Positions 8,248 to 17,500 of a DNA stretch of 64,000 nucleotides are shown here, piece after piece. Location of the stretch: NCBI RefSeq assembly GCF_946482605.1, contig NZ_CAMLSE010000010.1, forward strand, positions 62,001 to 126,000. Reading direction: 5' to 3'. Numbering within the stretch: position 1 is the stretch's first letter; each line of letters opens with the position of its first letter. This stretch comes from an uncultured Dyadobacter sp. (lineage in GTDB: Bacteria; Bacteroidota; Bacteroidia; Cytophagales; Spirosomataceae). Made by a program: the position numbers and the translations under genes. Below the pieces are notes generated by a model. It ran no database searches. It was given only the letters and a program-made list of their open reading frames with translations, and was not told the origin of the DNA.

Positions 8248-10107
8248 ATGTATTACAGCTCGTGCAAAGATGGTCGTACACGGAAGACAGGAATGCACCT
8301 ATTCCTGTTTGCATTTGTCCTTTATTCACACTACGCCAGCAGCCAGACGATCCCGATCGGACACTGGCAAAGTCACTTCAACTACCTGTCGGGCCGACAG
8401 GTAGTTGAAGCAGGTAGTAAGGTCTTCTGCTCATCTCATAATGGGCTATTCTCTGTAAACGTCGGAAACGGTGAGACGAGGATTTTGTCCAAAGCGGATG
8501 GTCTTAGCAGCACAGGCATCAATGCCATGGAGTATCTGCCCGAATCAAAATTACTCCTCCTTACATACCGGAATGGGGTCATCGACTTCGTTTTCCTGAA
8601 TGATGACTCAGAGCCAGAAGAGATCGAACCCTGGAACGTGCTTAATAACACCGCCGGACTACCCGCAGATAAAGCCATCAGCCGGATTATTTTCAGGGAT
8701 GGGCTAGCTTACCTTGCTACTGGCTTCGGTATCCTGGTTCTAGATACAAAACTCCGCCAGGTCGACGAAACGTACCGTTATATCGGCCCTAATGGAGCCC
8801 AGGTCAGAATTAACGATCTTACATTCACCAACGACTCCCTGTTTGCAACAACCTCCGATGGAACGCTGCTAGGCACATCCATGCAATCCAATGTAAACCG
8901 GCAGTACTTCGCAAATTGGAAGACAATAACAGCCCCGGGTCAGGTCAAAAGTGTGAGATTCTTTTCAGGTTCGGTTTATGCCTCGATAACCGGAAAAGGC
9001 ATCTTCAGGTATGACAAGGGCAACTGGAAACTCGCCTACCCTTCCGGCAGTTCCGCTCTCAGGATTGTGGATGCCGACGAAAAACTGACGATCACAACCG
9101 GCAGTTCAATCGTGGTAATAGATAATTTGGGCGCCACCACCTCATTTAACTCTCCGCTTTTCAGCGCTATCCAGGACGTAATACGCACAGACCAGGAAAA
9201 ATTTTGGGTTGCCGATCAGCAAAAGGGCCTTGTCTCCAATGCTGCTTCGAATTTTCAGTCCATTCTTCCCGTGCAGGGTGACACTACCTTATCCCCGCGC
9301 GCCGACTCATCCATTGTTGATCTGAATGGAACACACTGGACCAGACTGCCGCAATCCCTGGGTGGAGGTATCCTGGTCGATGGGAAGAACGGCTCCCAAA
9401 CCAGGGTTCTTTCTACCTCAATCGGCAACGGAAGTCTCCCTGCATCGAAAATCAATAGCCTGGCAGTCGACCTGGATGGTTATGTGTGGTTTGCGAGTGC
9501 CAAAGGAGTAGGCTACTTCTCTCCGGAAGGTGTTTTGGGCACTGGCCGGGTCGATGCGATACTTCCGGTTTATGGCCAACGCAAACTATTCAGCAATGAA
9601 GAATGTACTGCGCTGGCGGTAGAACCTGGCAATCGAAAATGGATAGGTACCCGAAACGGCTTGTACCTGTTCAATGCCGACGGAACAGAGCTGATCAGAA
9701 AATTCACCGCGGCCGATAGTCCGCTGCCTGCTGACCTCATCACCGCATTGCGGTTCAACTCAGAAAACGGGTTGCTTTTTGTAGAAACGCCCAATGGTAT
9801 GGTATCGTATCGCAGCGACGCTTCTGCTCCGGCTGAGAAACTTTCTGCAATCCGGATATTCCCGAACCCGATCCGACCAGGTTACTCCGGCACATTGGGA
9901 ATAAGCGGACTGACCGCTTCATCGACAGTGAAGATTACTGACATTTCAGGCCGGCTGGTCTATGAAGCCAGATCGGAGGGCGGTACAGCCTCCTGGAATC
10001 TGAACGATTACACGGGCAGGCGGGCAAAGGGAGGAATCTATCTGATCCTTACCGTTTCGTCCGACGGCTCCGAGAAACTCGCTGGTAAATTGGTAGTGAT
10101 AGAATAA
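8248..10107 (+). CDS. porZ: PorZ-like T9SS component with two-component-regulator-type propellers and C-terminal sorting domain
   Basis: The 619-residue protein opens, after a signal-peptide-like segment ending ASSQ, with PIGHWQSHFNYLSGRQVVEA and later NGLFSV and LLLTYRNGVIDFV. This is the pattern of the PorZ N-terminal beta-propeller. PorZ belongs to the T9SS outer-membrane attachment complex (PorU, PorV, PorQ, PorZ). A second propeller region carries VWFASAKGVGYFS and KWIGTRNGLYLFNADG. The last about 80 residues start IFPNPIRPG and end GKLVVIE, a type A sorting domain. The ATG at 8248 leaves a basic n-region. A later ATG at 8293 and a TTG at 8236 are alternatives. A 35-nt perfect palindrome lies in the N-terminal coding region. 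Confidence 0.75.
   Translation: MYYSSCKDGRTRKTGMHLFLFAFVLYSHYASSQTIPIGHWQSHFNYLSGRQVVEAGSKVFCSSHNGLFSVNVGNGETRILSKADGLSSTGINAMEYLPESKLLLLTYRNGVIDFVFLNDDSEPEEIEPWNVLNNTAGLPADKAISRIIFRDGLAYLATGFGILVLDTKLRQVDETYRYIGPNGAQVRINDLTFTNDSLFATTSDGTLLGTSMQSNVNRQYFANWKTITAPGQVKSVRFFSGSVYASITGKGIFRYDKGNWKLAYPSGSSALRIVDADEKLTITTGSSIVVIDNLGATTSFNSPLFSAIQDVIRTDQEKFWVADQQKGLVSNAASNFQSILPVQGDTTLSPRADSSIVDLNGTHWTRLPQSLGGGILVDGKNGSQTRVLSTSIGNGSLPASKINSLAVDLDGYVWFASAKGVGYFSPEGVLGTGRVDAILPVYGQRKLFSNEECTALAVEPGNRKWIGTRNGLYLFNADGTELIRKFTAADSPLPADLITALRFNSENGLLFVETPNGMVSYRSDASAPAEKLSAIRIFPNPIRPGYSGTLGISGLTASSTVKITDISGRLVYEARSEGGTASWNLNDYTGRRAKGGIYLILTVSSDGSEKLAGKLVVIE
8376..8410. repeat. Perfect 35-nt palindrome inside the porZ-like gene
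   Basis: CTTCAACTACCTGTCGG at 8376-8392 is followed by a single G and then by its exact reverse complement, CCGACAGGTAGTTGAAG, at 8394-8410. All 17 positions pair. It encodes residues within FNYLSGRQVVEA. Confidence 0.9.
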
Positions 10108-10142
10108 AATCATAAATTAAAATCCAGCGTCCAGGACAACGA

Positions 10143-10802
10143 ATGCACCATGACCAAATGATGTCGAACCAGGAAAAAACACCTTACATTGTAGGTATTA
10201 CCGGTGGTAGCGCTTCCGGGAAAACATATTTCATGAAGAGCCTGATAAACGCCTTCGATAAAGAAGAAATCACTCGTATATCTCAGGACAACTACTATCG
10301 TCCGATCCACGAGATCCCTCGGGATGAAAACGGGGTTGAAAACTTCGATCTGCCGGAAACGATCGATCACCATTTATTTGCTGAACACATTGCTGTGCTG
10401 CGGGCCGGAAGGTCGGTACAACAAAAAGAGTACACATTCAATAATCCACTGATCACACCGGAGAACCTGATCTTTGAACCAAGACCCATCATTATCGTTG
10501 AAGGCATATTCGTTTTTTACTTTCCTGAGGTAGCGCGGTTGATCGACCTTAAAATTTTTGTCGATGCCAAGGAACACGTTAAAATAAAAAGACGAATTAT
10601 TCGTGATAATAACGAGCGTGGTTATGATCTCGATGATGTGCTTTACCGCTGGGAGCATCACGTCGCGCCCACTTATGACAAATTCATTCTTCCTCTCCGC
10701 GCCGAGGCGGACATGATCATCAATAACAATTCACGCTTCGACGCGGGTTTACAGGTTCTGATCGGCTTTTTGAAAGGGAAATTGAAGGAGAATGACAATT
10801 GA
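10143..10802 (+). CDS. udk: Uridine kinase
   Basis: Udk phosphorylates uridine and cytidine to the monophosphates in pyrimidine salvage. The 219-residue product carries a Walker A motif GGSASGKT at residues 21-28. It also has the family segments SQDNYYRP near 48, NFDLPETIDHHLF near 69 and VEGIFVFY near 119, and the lid-like RRIIRDNNERGYD near 149. Length is usual. Two further in-frame ATGs lie within the first seven codons (10158 and 10161), so the exact start is uncertain. It follows the PorZ-like gene by 35 nt and precedes a lipoprotein gene by 39 nt. Confidence 0.93.
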   Translation: MHHDQMMSNQEKTPYIVGITGGSASGKTYFMKSLINAFDKEEITRISQDNYYRPIHEIPRDENGVENFDLPETIDHHLFAEHIAVLRAGRSVQQKEYTFNNPLITPENLIFEPRPIIIVEGIFVFYFPEVARLIDLKIFVDAKEHVKIKRRIIRDNNERGYDLDDVLYRWEHHVAPTYDKFILPLRAEADMIINNNSRFDAGLQVLIGFLKGKLKENDN

Positions 10803-10841
10803 TTTAACGGAGCGCATCGCAAAAATTACTAAATTCTTAAA

Positions 10842-11552
10842 ATGAACCCATCTGTACGCACAAGTTTCCGTCTTCCATCCGCATTCGCATTAGTTGCGGT
10901 CGCAGCGTTGCTGTCCTGTGAAAAAAGCACAACCGACCCGCTGGACATCTATGGCTACTATCCACTTAAGACAGGGCACTATCAGATATATGAAGTGAAT
11001 GAGGAAACCTATTCAACAGGGCAGAATGCGCCTGTCATCAAAAAATGGCAGGAAAAAGACGAGATCGAGAAAATGATCGGCGATTCGGCGGGAATTACCA
11101 CATACCTTGTTTCAAGATCCACCCGAAACACGTCCGCTGATTACTGGCAGAAAGTAAAGGAATACACCGTCCAGAAATTCCCCGATAAGCTGCTTGTAAA
11201 TATCGATAACCAAAGTTTCTTCTCACTGGTTTTCCCGGTTGACACCCGGATGAAATGGAATGGAAATACTTATAATAATCAGGACAAGCAGGATTACTAC
11301 TACGAAAAGGTGAATGAGCCGGCCCAGATCGGGGAAAAGTCGTTCAATCAATCATTGACTGTTGTAGAGAGAAAAGACACATCGATCATCAACAAATATG
11401 TCGGTGTGAAAGTGTACGGAATGGGTGTCGGGCTGGTGTCTGATGATCAAACTGCCTTTGAATTTTGCCAAAACGAAGATTGCATAGGCTCGGGCAAAAT
11501 AGAATCGGGCAGTCACAAAACAAGGAAAATCATCGATTTTGGGGATCGGTAA
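10842..11552 (+). CDS. Hypothetical lipoprotein
   Basis: No characterised family is recognised. The 236-residue product has a basic start, a hydrophobic segment and a lipobox ending LLSC at about residue 26, followed by EKSTTDP. It is therefore probably lipid-anchored in the outer membrane or periplasm. The remainder looks like a beta-rich domain with YYPLKTGHYQIYEV near the mature N-terminus and conserved-looking VFPVDTRMKWNGNTY in the middle. This layout resembles uncharacterised Cytophagales lipoproteins and is loosely similar in style to the lipoprotein at 54457. It lies 39 nt after udk and is separated by 132 nt and a predicted promoter from the lasso-like genes. Confidence 0.75.
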   Translation: MNPSVRTSFRLPSAFALVAVAALLSCEKSTTDPLDIYGYYPLKTGHYQIYEVNEETYSTGQNAPVIKKWQEKDEIEKMIGDSAGITTYLVSRSTRNTSADYWQKVKEYTVQKFPDKLLVNIDNQSFFSLVFPVDTRMKWNGNTYNNQDKQDYYYEKVNEPAQIGEKSFNQSLTVVERKDTSIINKYVGVKVYGMGVGLVSDDQTAFEFCQNEDCIGSGKIESGSHKTRKIIDFGDR

Positions 11553-11615
11553 TTCTATTTTTCCCGGGGTCAACATTAATAAAACTTGTTTTTTTCATAT
11601 TCAAGTCATTGAAAG

Positions 11616-11646
11616 TTTGCTTTTTAAATTTCTGTCATTAAATTTA
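11616..11646 (+). promoter_or_regulatory. Candidate promoter of the lasso-like gene pair
   Basis: TTTG at 11616-11619 and TAAATTTA at 11639-11646 are 19 nt apart. The -7 box differs from TAnnTTTG only in its last base. The precursor gene starts 38 nt downstream. The rest of 11553-11684 is A/T-rich and holds nothing else recognisable. Confidence 0.45.
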
Positions 11647-11684
11647 CGTCGGATACTGGTATTAATCATTATAACCTAAAGACA

Positions 11685-11837
11685 ATGAGAACAGTGATAT
11701 CGCACTCTACACAGACAAAAAAGTCTTACCGTAAACCGGTTCTTAACAAGCTGGGAAGCGTCTCCACACTAACCAAGGGTAAAATTGGTGGAAGCTTGGA
11801 CGAAGACGAAATCACAAAAAACTTCAACCCAGACTGA
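11685..11837 (+). CDS. Putative lasso-peptide precursor
   Basis: This 50-residue gene is short and easily missed. Its leader contains Y15-x-x-P18-x-L20-x-x-x-G24 followed by LT30K. These are the YxxPxLxxxG recognition element and the Thr at position -2 that define lasso precursor leaders. The predicted core begins at Gly32: GKIGGSLDEDEITKNFNPD. Asp at core position 8 and Glu at 9 are both suitable acceptors for a macrolactam with the Gly1 amine. An Asn-synthetase-like cyclase gene starts 25 nt downstream. The leader-binding and protease partner (B1/B2) is not in the window. The leader motif and neighbour are seen; the product structure is inferred. Confidence 0.75.
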   Translation: MRTVISHSTQTKKSYRKPVLNKLGSVSTLTKGKIGGSLDEDEITKNFNPD

Positions 11838-11862
11838 TTTAGGATACCTTTTTATCCCTTCT

Positions 11863-13809
11863 ATGCTTTTTGAAGGTTCCATTTTCTCTGAGAAGAACAG
11901 TTTCAATGTTGAAAATGTAAAATCAAAGTATAGTAAAGTAGTAATTTCTGACTACGGTTTTATAGGAGTAAAGGCCCAAAACACAGCAGAAAGTCTGACA
12001 AACAGCTTCGTAGGGGGCTTTTTCTCAGACAGTAAGATATCAGAAACGGAGTTTCTCAGTAATTTTTCAACTGAGAAATCCGTTTCTTTTTTTTTGTCGA
12101 TACTTGACGAAAAGGTCGGGTTCTATAACATCGGAGTTTCGGCTTTCTTTGATGTTGAGCGGAAAGAGCTCCTGCTCTCCCGGGAGTTATTCGGGAGAGT
12201 CCCTTTTTACTATGCGCAGGTCGACAGCTCCATGCTAGTCTTTTCAACCAGTTTCGCATCACTTTGTTCTAATGCTGATGTACGACGGTCCGGGAAAGCA
12301 GACATTCATAAAGTAGCAGATTATGGGACATTTCTGACCGATGCGGAAATACTGTACCACGAAGACACCTTCCTGAGCAACATTAAGTCCATACTACCGG
12401 GGCATTTGCTCAGACTCACGTTTCACGAAGCGACTACAAAGCCGCTCCTAGTTCTCCAACCCTCCAAATGGGCTCATTTGACGTCGTTGCAGGAGTTTGG
12501 CGAGGAATTTCGCAGCCAATTTCTAAATGCGGTAGGAAACAGCAATAAAGGCCCTAACCAGCGGCTTGCATCGCATTTAAGTGGCGGAATGGATTCGTCC
12601 TCCGTGAGCACGGCCGTAAGGTTCTTATTTCCTGACCATCCGCTCGTAACACTGTACAATAAAACCAACACATTACACAGTGACGAAAATCTGTTTGCCT
12701 CGGCTGTGGCCGAAGCAATTGGATCAGACCACTATGAAATAATGCAGTCAGAGGATGACCTGCAGATACTTCGAGAGTCGATTCTGGTGTCCCGGCAGCC
12801 GTCTTGCGCGATATTAAGCCCCTCGGCCAATTGGTCTCTGATGAACATCGCCAAATCGCACGGCTGCGACACGATATTTAACGGACGGGATGGAGATTCG
12901 ATAGTAGGCAGCGGATTAGAGATAATAGATCGCTCGTTCATCAGTGGTGATTGGGACCTCGTCAAAACCTTGCTTGAGAAACGCGTCGCATACTATTCTC
13001 TTTCCCGCAATTATCCGCAGTGGGATAGGTATTCGTTTGAACGGAAGTATCACATTGTGCTCCAAAGATTTCTATATCGACAACTCTCCCGAAAAGTTCT
13101 TCAGGTATCGTTTAAAGAGTTCTGCCAATTTTTCGCGGATGTATCGAGGCATTTTAAAGTTTCTTATTCCTATCAATTTCGCTCCGGACTTCAAAGCTTA
13201 CTGAATAAAACCAGAAAAAAGGAAAGTAGCGAGATCACTTCTGTCCTCTGCGATGATGTTCTTCTGCAACGGAAAGAGCGTACGGCATTAACCCCTATCG
13301 GTTTGTTGGGCGAGGAGGATGGTCAGAAACTGCACAGGCAGTCGTTACTGGATGTTTTCAATTCCCATGCGATATTGGCCAACGAGCAGGATTTTGTACT
13401 TAGTAAGCACCTTGGTGTGGTTAGCAGCTCCCCATTTTATAATCGTGGGCTGTTCGAACTATGTATGGCTGTACCTGATATCGTCAAGTACGGTGACGGA
13501 ATCGGTCGTGCCCATTTCCGAGAAGGTATGAAGGGGCTTCTGATTGATAAGGTGCGATGCCGCAGCACCAAAACACCAATCAGATCCCACGGACAGGAAG
13601 TCACGCTACGAATGTATGAGCAGGCCAAAGATTTTCTCTTCGACTCAAAAACGGTTTGGGAATTTGTTGACCGTAAAAAATTCGCGCATCAGGTAGCTGT
13701 CTTAACGAACGAAAAGATTCCATACGGCCAAAAGATCAGCACTTGGTTCCATATATCAAAAACCATATCCCTAGCCATCTGGCTTGAAGCATTAGCGGAA
13801 TCTAAATAG
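11863..13809 (+). CDS. Asparagine-synthetase-like protein, probable lasso-peptide macrolactam synthetase (C protein)
   Basis: The 648-residue protein has the two-domain plan of asparagine synthetase B. The N-terminal amidotransferase-like part keeps LLSRELFGRVPFYYA near residues 107-121 but lacks the Cys2 nucleophile, as in lasso cyclases that adenylate a side-chain carboxylate instead of using glutamine. The ATP-pyrophosphatase motif SGGMDSSS occurs near residue 240, with NGRDGDSIVGSG near 342. The ATG at 11863 is preferred because the in-frame TTG at 11785 lies inside the precursor gene. A C-terminal KTPIRSHGQE segment fits the family. Position directly behind the precursor supports ring closure as its job. 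A non-lasso amide ligase is an alternative. Confidence 0.8.
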   Translation: MLFEGSIFSEKNSFNVENVKSKYSKVVISDYGFIGVKAQNTAESLTNSFVGGFFSDSKISETEFLSNFSTEKSVSFFLSILDEKVGFYNIGVSAFFDVERKELLLSRELFGRVPFYYAQVDSSMLVFSTSFASLCSNADVRRSGKADIHKVADYGTFLTDAEILYHEDTFLSNIKSILPGHLLRLTFHEATTKPLLVLQPSKWAHLTSLQEFGEEFRSQFLNAVGNSNKGPNQRLASHLSGGMDSSSVSTAVRFLFPDHPLVTLYNKTNTLHSDENLFASAVAEAIGSDHYEIMQSEDDLQILRESILVSRQPSCAILSPSANWSLMNIAKSHGCDTIFNGRDGDSIVGSGLEIIDRSFISGDWDLVKTLLEKRVAYYSLSRNYPQWDRYSFERKYHIVLQRFLYRQLSRKVLQVSFKEFCQFFADVSRHFKVSYSYQFRSGLQSLLNKTRKKESSEITSVLCDDVLLQRKERTALTPIGLLGEEDGQKLHRQSLLDVFNSHAILANEQDFVLSKHLGVVSSSPFYNRGLFELCMAVPDIVKYGDGIGRAHFREGMKGLLIDKVRCRSTKTPIRSHGQEVTLRMYEQAKDFLFDSKTVWEFVDRKKFAHQVAVLTNEKIPYGQKISTWFHISKTISLAIWLEALAESK

Positions 13810-13869
13810 TGTTTTTACAACTCCTACCAAACTCAATGCTGTGAAAATGGATTGCGGAACCAGGGTCTT

Positions 13870-14397
13870 CTAGCTTACAGAGCCATTCTCTGCCTTGACC
13901 AATCTGAAATATTTCTTACGCACATTCTCGAAAAGGAAAAACAAAAGAAAGAGGTCTTTGTAAACGTTTACTTTCTCATTGTCTCCCGAAGACATTTCGA
14001 GTTTGGCCTTTAATTCTTTAAAATTCAAATCTTTTGTTTCCGGAAATTGGGAGGCAGCCTTCAAAAGTTTCTCACGATATTCGAATAACCATTGAACCTG
14101 CTGTTTAGCATCACCGAACGTCTGCTCCCCCTTTTGATATTTTTTTAATGGAACACAAAAGAAGTCCGAACATATGTTAGGGCGCAACGATTCATAAATG
14201 GTGCAGCAGCTTGAAAAATGGCAGCATGGCATCTTGAAGAACAATTTGTCATGAAGTTCAAAGGTGCCCATTTCCAAATTGTCGGCAATCCCCCTGTCTT
14301 TTTCATTACGGATCGCACCCTTCTCAAACAATGTACCGTCGCAGCACATTCCGCAACTGACACACAGGTCCGAAACCTCATTTTCGTTGTCCGCCAT
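13870..14397 (-). CDS. YkgJ/UPF0153-type cysteine-cluster protein
   Basis: The 175-residue cytosolic protein has the Cys pattern of the YkgJ family of putative zinc- or iron-chelating proteins. LCVSCGMCCDGTLF is near residues 11-24, followed by PCCHFSSCCTIYESLRPNICSDFFC near residues 57-81 (CC, CC, then C-x4-C). The C-terminal half is helical and charged. It is convergent with the cyclase gene (60 nt apart) and is not in the usual lasso gene set. Whether it assists the lasso pair is unknown. No partner on its own strand is close, since the peptidase gene ends 142 nt upstream. Confidence 0.8.
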   Translation of the reverse strand: MADNENEVSDLCVSCGMCCDGTLFEKGAIRNEKDRGIADNLEMGTFELHDKLFFKMPCCHFSSCCTIYESLRPNICSDFFCVPLKKYQKGEQTFGDAKQQVQWLFEYREKLLKAASQFPETKDLNFKELKAKLEMSSGDNEKVNVYKDLFLLFFLFENVRKKYFRLVKAENGSVS

Positions 14398-14539
14398 ATT
14401 AGAATCGATGAGAGTGATCTGAATTACAGCTGGGCATAATGCGACGTTCTTCGAAATTTCTCACAATAGAAAATTCAGGATCTCAGACGTACTGGCTGTA
14501 TAGGAGATACACTTGTTATCATGCATAGGGCCATATCAG

Positions 14540-17500
14540 CTATTTTGTCACAACTACCTTTCCACCCAATTGCTTCAATTTCTGATTGCCCTCACCATAA
14601 ATGATTACCCTATAACTGTACAATCCGGCAGCGAAAGAAGACGAGGGAATCCAGTACCAATCCAGATTTCGCGACTGCGTATTTGCCTGAAACTCCTTCT
14701 CTTCTACCAGCACGCCCATTTGATTATAGATAGAGTACTTAATGAGCCTCTGGTTGGTGATATTCAATTCGGCAAGTTCAAACCGTACGAAAGACGTCGC
14801 GGGGTTAGGACTGACCACCATTTTGATGTTGCCCTCCACCGACTCTCCGATCTTGAAGGAAATCTGATAGGGTTGGAGGCAAAAGTTACCTGCCCGATCT
14901 TTGGCATTGACCAGTAGTTGATAGTCTCCCACCGCCAGTCCGGTTGTTGGATAGTTGATCCGGAAACTGTAATTATCCAAGGAATCGATGCTTACCGGCG
15001 CGGCTGAAAAGCTAAGTTTTCCGAACTCACAAGAGCTATCCGCGCAGCGTTTCAGGTAAACTTCGACCAGTGCTGTATCGGCAAAAAGTTGTCTGTCATC
15101 CCTTAGCACAATGTTCAGTGTCGGATTGGCGTTTACAACCCCGTTTTCCTTAGGAGCTATCCCGTTAAATCTGACTGTCAGTGACGGGGGAATAATGTCC
15201 TTGTTGTTAGCGGAAGAAAACACACTCGTTCCCTTCACGGCGTCCCAGTTGACATCCAATTCAGCGATATTATTGCTAATATCCATTTCCTTGAGCGTAT
15301 GCTTCGGATCGATACTTACGGTAATCTTTTCAAGATCTTTCTTATTGGCAAACGACACCATTATCGTGTCCTGATAAGCAAAGGATTCCACAACAACGGT
15401 TTTAGTAACATTTCCGCCGTTCCCTTGATAGCCAATCTCTACATTTATTTTCTGCCCTTTCACGTACCGGCCCTTATTTCCCAAAACAACACCTACTTTG
15501 ACGGAATCCGACATTTCTAATGTTTTACTACCTGTTTCGGAATATAATGTGATGCTTTCGTCTGAGCTCACCGAATAGTCAGGGTTAGTTACCGTTATCA
15601 GCTTCAACGTCGGGTCTCCCTGCAAAAGGGATTGATGCACATTTGCGACGGTATATTTGTCCTTGCTCTGTGAGATAATGGCGCTGGCAACAGCCTGCTG
15701 AATTTTCCCGATGGACAAGTTTACAGTCGCAGGGTCAACGAACATATTCTTATAAAGCTGTTTCAGATACTCCGACGAAGGACTTACGAAACTTTCGAAA
15801 GAATTTGCTATAATCGCTACGCTACCTCGATCTGGCGCAAGTATCCAATCCAATGATAATGTGATCCTGTCATTGACCGAGTTTGGATTCGTATTAAACC
15901 GCGCACTGAAAATATTCCCTACACCACAGCCATTGAAATACATCATCGGATACTTTTGAAAATTGTTGTAGCCGCGCGCAACATCAGTAATGTAGCCCAT
16001 GTCCAGATCCGTCACGATCGGCGATCCATGCCCGAAATAGGTGATCAAACCTACACCGGCGTTAACGTCCGAGGTGATATTTACTGGTTCAACCTCCGCT
16101 ATGGGTTGTTGCTTCACAAAAGGCTTCACCTTTCCACCAACCACCCCATCAGCCACACTCGGAACAAGGTCATTCAGCAGTTCTTTCAATTGTGTTATTT
16201 CACCGGTATTTTTTCCTCCATTCAAATGCAGGAAGTTCTTGCGCCAGCCGTAATCTCCAACGGCATTCTGCTCATACTCCTTCACCTTCACCAGGTAATC
16301 CAGCACATTTTGGTTAGTCAATGGAGATAGCCTTCCAACTGGTACCGCCGGCAGTTCCGCCGCGGTTCCTGCAAGTCCTTCCACCAGCAGTAGATCCGAG
16401 GCCGGGTAACCAATGGTGGGCACTTCATCGGGCAATTCCCGCTTCATTCTCTCGTTGTGCGTAATCGACTTTCCTATTAAAAAAAGGTTTTTATCCTTTC
16501 CACCCTCTCCAAGCATGTAAGCCATAAAATTCCGTATCGCCAGGGGACTTGGCTCACCGTAATTAAATTGGTCATACAAATCAGTAATTTTCAAAACGAT
16601 TGGCTTATACCCTCCTCCGGCATTGGAACTGCGGTAAGCAGCGTACTGCGTCGACCCCTGCATCAGGCTCTCGGTGGTGATGATGATAAAATTGGGTTGC
16701 TTCGTCTCAATTACACTAAAATTTAAAGCCTTAATTTTCGCTGCCTCTACATTTGTAACTTCACTCGAAGCAAAGAGCGTCAGACTTTTCCCCTTAACGG
16801 CATTGAACATAAAGTTCTCTCCGGAACCGCTTATTACGCTGGGCGAATCGACATCCGAAATGTCCAGCAATACTCCTTTCGCAGGCACGCCCTTGATCTG
16901 AAGGCGGCTCAGTCCGGCAATATCTGATTTCAGTTTAAATTCCTTAGTAGCCTGCGCCGTCATGTCGACCAGTTGGGAAAAAGCAACCGAATAATAGGCC
17001 AGGGAGAATCTGTCGGATTTATTTGTCGAAACCGTTTTCAGGCCCAATATTCCCTTTCCGGCTTCATTTACATCTCCCTTGCTTAGACTAAATGTATATT
17101 CTGATCCAGCGAAACCAGCATTAGCAACGGATCCCACTTTTCGAAGTGTTTCGGCAGTTTTTCCTACGTAGACTTCAATGTCCCGGTCATTATTGCTTCT
17201 TCCGTGAACAAGCAATTTGACCTTCACATTTTCCAGATCTCCTACCAGGTTTTTGAGCGTGAACTCATTGGTAAGCATTACATTGAGCAATTGAACTTTT
17301 CCAGTTCTACTTGCCCCAATTTCGAAAAAGCTGTTGAAGAAATTAGGCCTTATCGGATTCTGAGTGCTCAGTGAGTAGTCCGTCTGAAAAACGGTAGCCA
17401 CTATTTCGTTGTGCGCGGCGATCGGAGATAAGCTCGTATTAACTGCCTCGTTCACCGTTTTGGCCCTGAGCCCGGCGGTGTCCCCGATTGTCAGGAAATA

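Noticed and set aside
11785..11862. TTG start for the lasso cyclase
   Set aside because: It would place the start inside the precursor gene in another frame. The ATG at 11863 follows the precursor stop by 25 nt and is more natural.
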